Below are positions 49,993 to 56,345 of a stretch of 64,000 nucleotides of DNA, in pieces. Origin of the DNA: DASPSM01 sp036008465 (GTDB lineage: Bacteria; Planctomycetota; Planctomycetia; Planctomycetales; Planctomycetaceae); contig DASYNP010000100.1 in NCBI GenBank assembly GCA_036008465.1, forward strand, positions 115,840 to 179,839. Reading direction: 5' to 3'. Each line of letters opens with the position of its first letter. Position 1 is the first letter of the stretch. A program made the position numbers and the translations under genes. Under the pieces are notes generated by a model. That model worked only from the letters and a program-made list of their open reading frames with translations, ran no database searches and was not told the origin of the DNA.

Positions 49993-51114
49993 CTATGCCC
50001 GAGAGTTAGGTCGCTTTTCCCAGCCGCGGCCGAGTCGTTCCGTGATGAGCTTGAGATCCCCGCGGATCGTGTCAGTGCCAACCTTGTAGTAATCGGCGAA
50101 CGCGGATCGAAGCCGGCCCGCTCGACGCTTTACTGCAGCTGGATGGCGTGCGTGAATGATCCGCCAGTAGTGTTGCACGCCCAGCAGACGCGCGTAATGA
50201 GAGATGGCGTTCTTGGCTGGATTGTGTTGACCAACTATGCGATACCATTCCGCCAAGTGCGCGGACTCCTCTCGGCGACTAGCGCCGCCTTCGACCACCT
50301 CAGCCAGAATACTACGCGGCGGAACAGGATTGACATCGGTCAGGAAAATCGTCGCGCCGCCTTCAGCCGCAGCTAGGTTTCGGACCACTGCAGGCATTAA
50401 CGGCAACCCGACAGGGAGCGGCCGGGGCAGTCCAGGGCCCACGAGTGACTGCAGTCTCCATCGGCTCGCGAAGCGCCGAAACGCATCGACCCAGACTTCG
50501 TTTGATGGGCACTGCGGCAATGGCTGGCCCGTTGACATCAGGATGGGCATAGGAAAATCGTGTTGACGAAGTTGATTCTGATATCTCTCGAGTAGTTGAT
50601 CGTGCTCAGCGACAAAGGCCGGATTGGTCATGAGCCAGCCGCAGTACCCGCGTATTGGATCGCCGAGTGCCGGAAGCTGTTCAGTCTCGATCTGTGCGAA
50701 TTGTCGGATCCGTGCTTCCGACTGGCCCCAGCCAAGATCTTTCACGTCCTCATAGCGAATTTTCAGCGGGCCGGGGGACTCGAGGAGTTCGTACGCGATC
50801 AGAGCTCCGCGTCGAAGGCCGACATAAACAGCATGATCACCCACGAGCCTTGAAAGTTCGGTCTCCATCTGAACCAGCTGGGGATCGAAACGGTCGTCTC
50901 CGACTTCTCGAAGAATCAATGTCAGCAGCCGTTCTGGAATGGTGTAAAACCACTGATTGGCAACCAGCGGATGCTGCTCCCAAGCTTGCGGGATCGCGAA
51001 CGGCCGCAAGTTGCTGGCGAAGAATTGAAGTGGGATCGGTTGCGGATCCGGCAGCTTCGCCACTGCCGCCAGTTTTTCCAGGCCATGTCCGTTTTCGATT
51101 GAGCTGACTTGCAT
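49993..51114 (-). CDS. Island-encoded protein of unknown function, 373 residues
   Basis: I do not recognise a family. The protein is soluble, without signal peptide or membrane segments. The N-terminal half has beta/alpha character (LTLILREVGDDRFDPQLVQ, GDHAVYVGLRRGALIAYELL); a central part contains GLPLMPAVVRNLAAAEGGAT; the C-terminal 90 residues are helical and strongly basic (HARHPAAVKRRAGRLRSAFA, then KLITERLGRGWEKR), which could bind nucleic acid. It lies 86 bases after the 58-residue gene and between the conjugation cargo and the recombination module, so it may belong to either. Confidence 0.6.
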   Translation of the reverse strand: MQVSSIENGHGLEKLAAVAKLPDPQPIPLQFFASNLRPFAIPQAWEQHPLVANQWFYTIPERLLTLILREVGDDRFDPQLVQMETELSRLVGDHAVYVGLRRGALIAYELLESPGPLKIRYEDVKDLGWGQSEARIRQFAQIETEQLPALGDPIRGYCGWLMTNPAFVAEHDQLLERYQNQLRQHDFPMPILMSTGQPLPQCPSNEVWVDAFRRFASRWRLQSLVGPGLPRPLPVGLPLMPAVVRNLAAAEGGATIFLTDVNPVPPRSILAEVVEGGASRREESAHLAEWYRIVGQHNPAKNAISHYARLLGVQHYWRIIHARHPAAVKRRAGRLRSAFADYYKVGTDTIRGDLKLITERLGRGWEKRPNSRA

Positions 51115-51200
51115 GCCGGAATTATCCCGCGTTTCAACATTAGTGCGAAGGTCGATTCGCCCGAAACGAAGTCATCAGCAGAAAAAAGACCGCGCAAATC

Positions 51201-51377
51201 TTACGCGCGCGAATGAATGCCCCGCTCAAGCAATTCCACTCTTTCCTTCCAGTGCCGGGCGATTTCTCGGCCAAGCACTTCTGCAAAAGCATGCTGCTCC
51301 GCAGTCAGACTCGGTTCTGCTTCATTCTTCGCTTGGTCTCCTGGCAATGTACCGCTTGAGGGAGGGTTCTCTGGCAT
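51201..51377 (-). CDS. Small protein, 58 residues, of the conjugation operon
   Basis: The frame from ATG 51377 to TAA 51201 is preceded by AAGGAG with six bases of spacing, so it is very probably translated although short. The product is MPENPPSSGTLPGDQAKNEA followed by a helix (LTAEQHAFAEVLGREIARHW, then KERVELLERG). It lies 41 bases after the E1-like gene. The helical part with alternating charged and hydrophobic residues suggests a protein-binding peptide. Family not known to me. Confidence 0.65.
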   Translation of the reverse strand: MPENPPSSGTLPGDQAKNEAEPSLTAEQHAFAEVLGREIARHWKERVELLERGIHSRA

Positions 51378-51418
51378 TCGACACTCCTTCGCGAAGCTTG
51401 TTTAACCTGCGGACGAAT

Positions 51419-52078
51419 TCAAAGAGACGCGTTCAAATCCCCAGCCAACAAATCGAGCGTGCTGTCGCAGTCAAGCGGCAAATCGCGCAACCAGCGTGTG
51501 AATTCGTGGACCATGAGGCCCGCGGCAATGCTCGCCGCGTAAATCGTGCTGCGCGAGGTGCATTGACCCGTCTGGGCTTCCGATTGAGAGAAGAGCGTCG
51601 TCGCGTAGTGCTGGCGACCCCTCGCGTCCGCGGCGCTCAGCACCCGGATGGTTTCCCCGAGCATGCGCCCGTCGGCCCAGAAGCGACACTGCTGTTCGAC
51701 AGCCCGCCAAAGCGATGCCCGGGCCGAAATGCTGTCCACCGCGCAGAACAGCACGTCGGCCACAGTCTGTTTCGGTCGGAATCGATCGGCGCAAGTGTCG
51801 ACGACGATCGTCGGATCGATGCACCCGATCGCCTTGCGAGTAGCCGCAACCTTCAGCTCGCCGATGTCCCCCTGCCAGTAGCCCTGGCTCGTGACATTAC
51901 TCGCCTCAACGCGGTCGAAGTCCACCAGCTGCATTCGTGGGATCCCCATGGCAGCCAGCTGCAAGGCAAGCTGCCGCCCGATTGCGCCGACTCCGATGAC
52001 GGTCGCGGTCAAGCCGGCGAGACGATCCTGCGGAACCAGATCTTGCTGGCGTTCAAAGCGGTCGTTCATGGAAATCAT
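51419..52078 (-). CDS. ThiF/E1-like adenylyltransferase of the ubiquitin-like operon
   Basis: This 219-residue protein would activate the C-terminus of the beta-grasp protein with ATP. ATG 52078 is preferred, since AAAGGGG sits three to nine bases upstream; it overlaps the JAMM gene's end by 26 bases. Motifs are in order: GVGAIG at 29-34 (nucleotide binding), LVDFDRVEASNV at 51-62 with the ATP-contacting Asp and Arg, and Lys76 in GELK. A candidate thioester cysteine is Cys173 in TGQCTSRSTIY. It is a minimal E1 without an extra domain, as in ThiF/MoeB. Partner choice is inferred from the operon. Confidence 0.87.
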   Translation of the reverse strand: MISMNDRFERQQDLVPQDRLAGLTATVIGVGAIGRQLALQLAAMGIPRMQLVDFDRVEASNVTSQGYWQGDIGELKVAATRKAIGCIDPTIVVDTCADRFRPKQTVADVLFCAVDSISARASLWRAVEQQCRFWADGRMLGETIRVLSAADARGRQHYATTLFSQSEAQTGQCTSRSTIYAASIAAGLMVHEFTRWLRDLPLDCDSTLDLLAGDLNASL

Positions 52079-52793
52079 GTCCCCTTTCCAGATCGAAGGT
52101 TTCGAAGAAAGTGTCAAACAGATCATCCCCGTCAGCGGCCGCAGTCAGACCGACGCCGGAGCCGAGCTGCGGCAGTCGGGTAAGCGCAAATTCCGCTTTT
52201 CGGACAGTGGCGTCGTATTCCCCGGCCCATGCTTCGAAATTCGATCCCGCAAACTTGCTCTCGAAATCGACGCGCACGGGAATCTCAAACGCCCCGCCGG
52301 GCCCGGCACGAAACCGGAGGCGACAATACGTCTCGCCCTCGCGGGCAATGATGAACATGACGGCCCAGTCACAGGGGCCGAAGACGCGCTTAAAGGTGTC
52401 CTCATCGACATGGCTGGGCTGAGCCGAATCGCCTGGGTGCGTGTGGATCCAAATCCGGCCGAACTGCTCGGGTCGACGTCCCGCGTCAATCTGGTTGTCA
52501 AAGAACTCGGCCACGGCCGAGTCATCGAAGGCAACGGAAATCGACGTACACGTCTGCTGCATTAGCCGGATGTCTTCGACGTAGAGCAAATCGGCGGCAG
52601 GGGCGATCCCGAATCCGCCGACTTCAGTCGGGCCGCTGTCTCGCAGAAACAACAGCTTGGCCCAAGCGGTCGGGCTAAATCGAAGCCGCGGCCGTCGCTT
52701 GCCCCGGCTGCGTGTTTCCCGCGGCCGGCGCAACAGGCGCCTCGGCTTCAACGGGCGGGGCATGGTCTTCATCTTCATCGAATGATTCTGCAT
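52053..52793 (-). CDS. JAMM/MPN+ metalloprotease, candidate deconjugating or processing peptidase
   Basis: The start is ATG 52793 (MQNHSMKMKTMPRP), preceded by AGGAGG with six bases of spacing, giving 246 residues. Its first 119 bases overlap the end of the E2/RING-like gene in another frame. After a very basic N-terminus (residues 13-37, rich in Arg/Pro) comes a JAB domain with the complete JAMM motif: Glu57 in TEVGG, His117-x-His119, Ser127 and Asp130 (HTHPGDSAQPSHVD). An active zinc isopeptidase or Ubl-trimming enzyme is expected. In bacterial ubiquitin-like operons this role is played by JAB proteins. Confidence 0.9.
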   Translation of the reverse strand: MQNHSMKMKTMPRPLKPRRLLRRPRETRSRGKRRPRLRFSPTAWAKLLFLRDSGPTEVGGFGIAPAADLLYVEDIRLMQQTCTSISVAFDDSAVAEFFDNQIDAGRRPEQFGRIWIHTHPGDSAQPSHVDEDTFKRVFGPCDWAVMFIIAREGETYCRLRFRAGPGGAFEIPVRVDFESKFAGSNFEAWAGEYDATVRKAEFALTRLPQLGSGVGLTAAADGDDLFDTFFETFDLERGHDFHERPL

Positions 52794-53733
52794 CGCGTTC
52801 CTCCTGGCACTCTTGGCAGAGGCCGGTTTCGGATAGGCAAGAATTGCAGACAGACCGCTGACACTGGCCACAGTCGTGTTGGCAGCCGGAGCAAATCGAC
52901 TCCTCGCAACTGCGGCAGTAATGCCTGCAAGAATTGCAGCAGAGCGCGTCGCACCGGACGCAAGAGCTCAAACAGTCGCGGCAAAGTAAATCGCCGCAGC
53001 GATCGCATCCGTACTGGTCACCGTCGCAAACAGTGTCTCCGCAGTCGGCGCACGGGCTACCGCTCCAATTCGAGAGCGAGACGTAGGCGCTGCCGGGGTT
53101 GTACGTGTCGAGGATTCGGCTCACGATCTGGAAGAAGTCCAACAAGCGTCCTGCTCGAAGGGCTCGATCGATCGACAATCGCCCGTCCCCTTCGCACAGC
53201 TGCTCTCCTTTGACGTGCGGATGCTTGGTTTCGCTCGATTCGCCCGCTGGGTTTGGGTTCAGAGCAATGACCTCGTAGGGGCGTCGCTCGCCAATCCGGT
53301 CCCAGTGCAGCCCGATCTCAAAGGGCCCGAGGTCAATCTCCTCGAGGACGATCGGCTCCGTTGTGACCGAAAGTGTCTGATTCGATGCGTCGATAGTCAC
53401 ACCCTCGAATTCCTCAGAGAGTGCAACCAGGTCGCCGAAAATCTCGCGGGTCGTCTGTGGAGGGAGCAGCCGGCTGGAACCGGACACTTGTCGGCTGATT
53501 TCCTGCAGGCGATCTGAACAGCGTTCAAGGGCCCGCTCCAGGCGGTCCTTGAGGACAACGGCGGCATAATTCCAGTTACGAGTCGTGCACAGATCGATTT
53601 GCCGCATCAGGGACTGACACTGGGTCCAATCTCCGTCAGGAAGGTCGACCGGAAGCGGCGCGCCGTTTAGGCGGATCAGATGCGACGAAATCCGCTCTGC
53701 AGCGCGCAACAGGATTTTCTGGTTGTCGTGCAT
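52675..53733 (-). CDS. Candidate E2-like/RING-like fusion protein
   Basis: The start is ATG 53733, with AAAGGA five bases upstream; 352 residues. Residues 1-105 are helical. Residues 110-165 contain alternating strands, and HPHVKGEQLCEG (171-182) resembles the E2 region around the active cysteine, making Cys180 the candidate. A helical part (ALRAGRLLDFFQIVSRILDT) follows, as in the UBC fold. Residues 228-309 hold 22 cysteines and one histidine in tight CxxC knuckles (CADC, CDRC, CRDC, CVRC and others), like RING or related treble clefs but with more metal pairs. An acidic, alanine/proline-rich tail (315-352) ends the protein. The E2 assignment is by pattern only; the zinc-binding tail is certain. 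Confidence 0.65.
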   Translation of the reverse strand: MHDNQKILLRAAERISSHLIRLNGAPLPVDLPDGDWTQCQSLMRQIDLCTTRNWNYAAVVLKDRLERALERCSDRLQEISRQVSGSSRLLPPQTTREIFGDLVALSEEFEGVTIDASNQTLSVTTEPIVLEEIDLGPFEIGLHWDRIGERRPYEVIALNPNPAGESSETKHPHVKGEQLCEGDGRLSIDRALRAGRLLDFFQIVSRILDTYNPGSAYVSLSNWSGSPCADCGDTVCDGDQYGCDRCGDLLCRDCLSSCVRCDALCCNSCRHYCRSCEESICSGCQHDCGQCQRSVCNSCLSETGLCQECQEERDAESFDEDEDHAPPVEAEAPVAPAAGNTQPGQATAAASI

Positions 53734-53822
53734 TGTTTCCTTTCGCAAGGGCCCTCAATAAGAACGAGGGGCGCCGGCAGGCAGGCCGACGCCCCTCATA
53801 GGATGCCGTTGTTCAATCGAGG

Positions 53823-54038
53823 TCAGGCGCCCTCGATCTTCGTGGGAGTAACACTGACGCGGTCCCCTTCGCGGAGAATTTGGTCGGCCGCCACGGGCTG
53901 ACGGTTGACGCGGATCAAGTAGTCAGCCGGCTTGCCCGGCACACGCTGCTCAAAGAGTTGGGTAATCGACGTTCCGTCGGAGACCTCGATCGTGTCGGCG
54001 AAACCGCCGCCGTCGTTGTTGATGAAAAATAACTTCAT
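53823..54038 (-). CDS. Ubiquitin-like/ThiS-MoaD-like beta-grasp protein
   Basis: This 71-residue protein (MKLFFINNDGGGFADTIEVS, then DGTSITQLFEQRVPG and DYLIRVNRQPV) has the strand-strand-helix-strand order of the ThiS/MoaD/ubiquitin fold and closes with GDRVSVTPTKIEGA. The C-terminal end is EGA, not the usual GG. Removal of the last alanine would expose Gly70, and the JAMM protease encoded downstream is a candidate for that step. Its place next to E1-, E2- and JAMM-like genes marks it as the modifier of the system. Confidence 0.82.
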   Translation of the reverse strand: MKLFFINNDGGGFADTIEVSDGTSITQLFEQRVPGKPADYLIRVNRQPVAADQILREGDRVSVTPTKIEGA

Positions 54039-54092
54039 AAAGTTTGGTCCTGAGAACCCTGGAATGTGGATTGAGACGCAAAGTGATCAGGC

Positions 54093-54362
54093 TCAGGCGA
54101 CGAGTGGCTGCTGCGAATTGTCGACGACATAGAGCTCGTCGACGGAGACCGGATAGACGGCATCGCACCGGGGGCACTCAAGCCCTTTGGCCAAATCGAC
54201 ACCATCACAGACTGCGCCGCAGCCCGGGCAATCAATGGCCAGCGTCAGTTCGTCGCCAGGCTTTGGTTCGTCATCGACGAGGCTGAAGCCGAATCGCTTG
54301 ACGAAGCGGCGCGATTCGCCGGTGGCACGAGCCACCTCGCGCTCGAGTTCGGACTGGTTCAT
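54093..54362 (-). CDS. Zinc-ribbon protein of the conjugation operon, 89 residues
   Basis: The start ATG 54362 has AAGGAG eight bases before it; the open frame further upstream is not used. The N-terminal helix MNQSELEREVARATGESRRF is followed by KRFGFSLVDDEPKP and a zinc knuckle pair CPGCGAVC (45-52) and CPRC (63-66). It may be a substrate adapter or DNA-binding accessory. It lies 54 bases before the Ubl gene. Confidence 0.7.
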   Translation of the reverse strand: MNQSELEREVARATGESRRFVKRFGFSLVDDEPKPGDELTLAIDCPGCGAVCDGVDLAKGLECPRCDAVYPVSVDELYVVDNSQQPLVA

Positions 54363-54462
54363 GGAGGGCGCTCCTTCGAGGAAATGCGCATGGATGAGGA
54401 ATTGTGCGGCGGGACCGCGAGCGCGAAGCGTGATCGCGCTCACCGAGTGGAGTAGCCCGCCT

Positions 54463-55041
54463 TCAGCCCGTCGGGCGGTCTTCTGCGGGAGGGCCGGCGG
54501 GCAACCGTGGATTGCCACCCGTCTCTGGCAAATTGAGGGGAGCTGAGTTGCTGAGCAGAGGCTGTCTCGCGACCAGGTCCTCGACCAGGAGTTCGGCGAG
54601 CGCGTCCTGGTCGGGCTTGTGGAAGAGCCCCCGGAGCAAGTACAGGCAGACGAGCAGCGGTAGAACAGCCGCGATCAGACCGGCCGCCAGCTGAATCGAT
54701 TCGGCAATGATCGGGTCACGGTTGCGTTCGGCGGCGATTTGTCGCCGCTCCTGCTCCAGGGCATCGCGTTGCTGATTGACGTCGGCTCGCTCGACCTCGA
54801 TTTGGCGATGCAATGCGAGGTTTTCGGTGCGGCTCTTGGCATCGGCTTCGACCAACCGATTCGTGGCCTCGATGACCTGACGGTCATTGGTTTCGACGAG
54901 CCGGTTTTGCTCGGCTTGGCGCTCGGTGCTTTTCTGGGACAGATCGATCAGCCGGTCGTCGCTGGAGCTACAGCCGATCGCGACCAAGACGAGGATCAAC
55001 AGGGCCGTCCGGATCGGCGGACAGCGAGCCGTCGTTTGCAT
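54463..55041 (-). CDS. Lipoprotein-like membrane protein with coiled coil
   Basis: This 192-residue protein begins with a hydrophobic leader and a lipobox-like VAIGC at Cys24, then a coiled coil (about 35-110, rich in Glu, Gln and Arg), one membrane helix (about 115-138, LAAGLIAAVLPLLVCLYLL) and a polar tail with proline. A membrane-anchored scaffold is suggested. The 3' part of the preceding 67-residue gene overlaps its start by 74 bases, so the two are translationally coupled. Confidence 0.65.
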   Translation of the reverse strand: MQTTARCPPIRTALLILVLVAIGCSSSDDRLIDLSQKSTERQAEQNRLVETNDRQVIEATNRLVEADAKSRTENLALHRQIEVERADVNQQRDALEQERRQIAAERNRDPIIAESIQLAAGLIAAVLPLLVCLYLLRGLFHKPDQDALAELLVEDLVARQPLLSNSAPLNLPETGGNPRLPAGPPAEDRPTG

Positions 55042-55171
55042 GCAGGCGTCTCCACAGGGTCAACAGGCGAATTAATAATTGCTGGAGGGCTCGCCGGAGC
55101 CGGACCTCACGAATCAGGAGAGCCACGGTCCCCAGCAGCAACAGAGAACAACTGGCTAAGGCAACAGTCAT
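54968..55171 (-). CDS. Small single-span membrane protein, first gene of the conjugation operon
   Basis: The preferred start is ATG 55171, because GGAG lies seven bases upstream; ATG 55186 is the alternative. The 67-residue protein has one helix (MTVALASCSLLLLGTVALLI) followed by a basic amphipathic stretch (REVRLRRALQQLLIRLLTLW) and a charged tail. Function unknown; the membrane anchor together with the lipoprotein suggests the system works at the membrane. Confidence 0.6.
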   Translation of the reverse strand: MTVALASCSLLLLGTVALLIREVRLRRALQQLLIRLLTLWRRLHANDGSLSADPDGPVDPRLGRDRL

Positions 55172-55891
55172 GGGATTGCTCCGCATAGGCTTTTGAGGCC
55201 TTCGAAACGAAAACACCCGCAGGCCGCTCACTGTGCGGGCCGCGGGTGACTCAACAACTTCTCTATTTCAACTCTTACACCTCTTCACTCAGGTCACTAT
55301 ACCACGCTTTTGACGCTGATTTAGCCGTTGATCGGCGCGACAGTGACATGGCATGGTCCGAACGACATTCGGGTCGGTGCCCCGAGGGCTATTCCTTCTC
55401 TCACCTTATTATAACACCAAAATGGCACTTATTTAGCGTTGAGAAATGTGCCCGTGCTTCGCAGGGCGCCCTGAGCTTCGACCTGAGGCTCGATTGGTCC
55501 CGGTTAACGTCGCGTGTCCGTCGGTACCGCGCGTCGCCTTTCAGCGGATTGGCCGCTCGAAACAGAAGTACCAGAAACCTCGGAATCGACGAGTTTCCGG
55601 CGTTTTGATTTTCTTGATGAGTTTCCGGGAATGAGACATCGGGAGACTTGTCCGTTTTCGTCTCGGTCATCGGGGAGAGCGGTAAACGAACGTTTTCTGG
55701 CTCGTAGCCGATGCAGCTTAGACGCATCTGTCGATGTGACGAATGGCGCTTGGTTCCTCAGCGGTGCAAGAAAGGCACCTCTTGCGTTGATCGTGCTTGG
55801 CAAGACATGGAAAGAGCGGTGCCGTCCGCCTAAACGCTTTCCGCTGCTCGCTGGCGGACGCTCTTCTGTACCGGTTTCTGCGACCGATAAC
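55172..55891. other. Region without a gene between the island operon and the blaI promoter
   Basis: About 720 bases, including the leader hairpin at 55216-55246. Several open frames exist on both strands but none has a start signal or a recognisable motif. The A+T-rich part near 55260-55310 and 55390-55440 probably holds the promoter of the minus-strand operon. Confidence 0.5.
55216..55246 (-). promoter_or_regulatory. Leader hairpin with U-tract upstream of the conjugation operon
   Basis: The arms CCCGC-CCGC and GCGG-GCGGG (with a three-base internal loop on each side) form a stable stem around TCACTGT. Read on the minus strand, GTTTTCGTTT follows, so it looks like a terminator or attenuator inside the leader, about 45 bases before ATG 55171. 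Confidence 0.55.
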
Positions 55892-55934
55892 TACGACAAT
55901 TGCCGTTGACAACATACGGCAACTGTCGTATGAA
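55892..55934 (+). promoter_or_regulatory. blaI promoter with two BlaI-type operator dyads
   Basis: A -35 TTGACA (55906-55911) and a -10 TATGAA (55929-55934) are 17 bases apart. One dyad, TACGACAATTGCCGTT (55892-55907), ends on the -35. A second, TACGGCA-AC-TGTCGTA (55915-55930), fills the spacer and touches the -10. Both arms follow the TACGACA/TGTCGTA pattern. BlaI-family repressors bind such dyads as dimers, so autoregulation is expected. Initiation about seven bases past the -10 would fall on the A of the ATG (55941). Confidence 0.8.
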
Positions 55935-55940
55935 CCGGCG

Positions 55941-56345
55941 ATGAACACCAAATCCCCACCCCAACCGACGGAAGGGGAGCTCGAGCTGCTCCGCGTCCTT
56001 TGGGAACACGGCCCCAGCACGGTCCGCACGATTCATGAATCGCTCCACGAAGCGAAGGGGACCGGCTACACCACGACCCTCAAGATTCTGCAGCGGATGA
56101 CGGAGAAGGGGCTCGTCCGACGCGACGAAACGCGCCGCTCGCACGTCTACTCGGCGGTTCGCCGCGCGGAGCAAACGCAACGGCAGCTCGTGCGTAAGCT
56201 GTTGCGAGCGGCCTTCGGCGGCGCGCCGGCCAAGCTCGTCGTACAGGCGCTGTCCGAACAGACCGTCTCGGCAGACGAGCTCGCCGAGATCCGCAGGCTG
56301 CTCGACGAACTCGAAGCCCGTCAAGCGAAGAAGGGAACGAAATGA
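55941..56345 (+). CDS. blaI: BlaI/MecI/CopY-family repressor
   Basis: This 134-residue winged-helix protein starts at ATG 55941 (MNTKSPPQPTEGELELLRVL in overview). The recognition region is GTGYTTTLKILQRMTEKGLV, followed by the helical dimerisation part (QRQLVRKLLRAAFGGAPAK) that M56 peptidases cleave in the classic system. The frame is open upstream to 55797, but operator and promoter lie there. No Shine-Dalgarno sequence is seen. It overlaps the next gene by four bases. Confidence 0.93.
   Translation: MNTKSPPQPTEGELELLRVLWEHGPSTVRTIHESLHEAKGTGYTTTLKILQRMTEKGLVRRDETRRSHVYSAVRRAEQTQRQLVRKLLRAAFGGAPAKLVVQALSEQTVSADELAEIRRLLDELEARQAKKGTK

Larger units (their letters stand above)
48195..55246. 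mobile_element. Integrated island beside tRNA-Ser carrying a ubiquitin-like conjugation operon
   Basis: The island is defined by tRNA-Ser at its left edge, an adjacent tyrosine integrase (now broken), an excisionase-like gene, and minus-strand cargo up to about 55171. All genes in it run on the minus strand. I could not find a second copy of the tRNA 3' end to mark the right boundary, so that end is set at the leader hairpin of the cargo operon and is approximate. Confidence 0.6.

Noticed and set aside
54731..54748. Perfect stem GCGGCGA/TCGCCGC
   Set aside because: It lies inside the coiled-coil lipoprotein gene and is explained by codons for repeated residues in G+C-rich DNA.
55514..55909. 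131-codon plus-strand frame before blaI
   Set aside because: It runs into the operators and promoter of blaI, has no start signal and looks like random sequence.
55172..55940. Search for a second copy of the tRNA-Ser 3' end as right attachment site
   Set aside because: No stretch matching the T arm or acceptor end was found by eye; the right boundary stays undefined.
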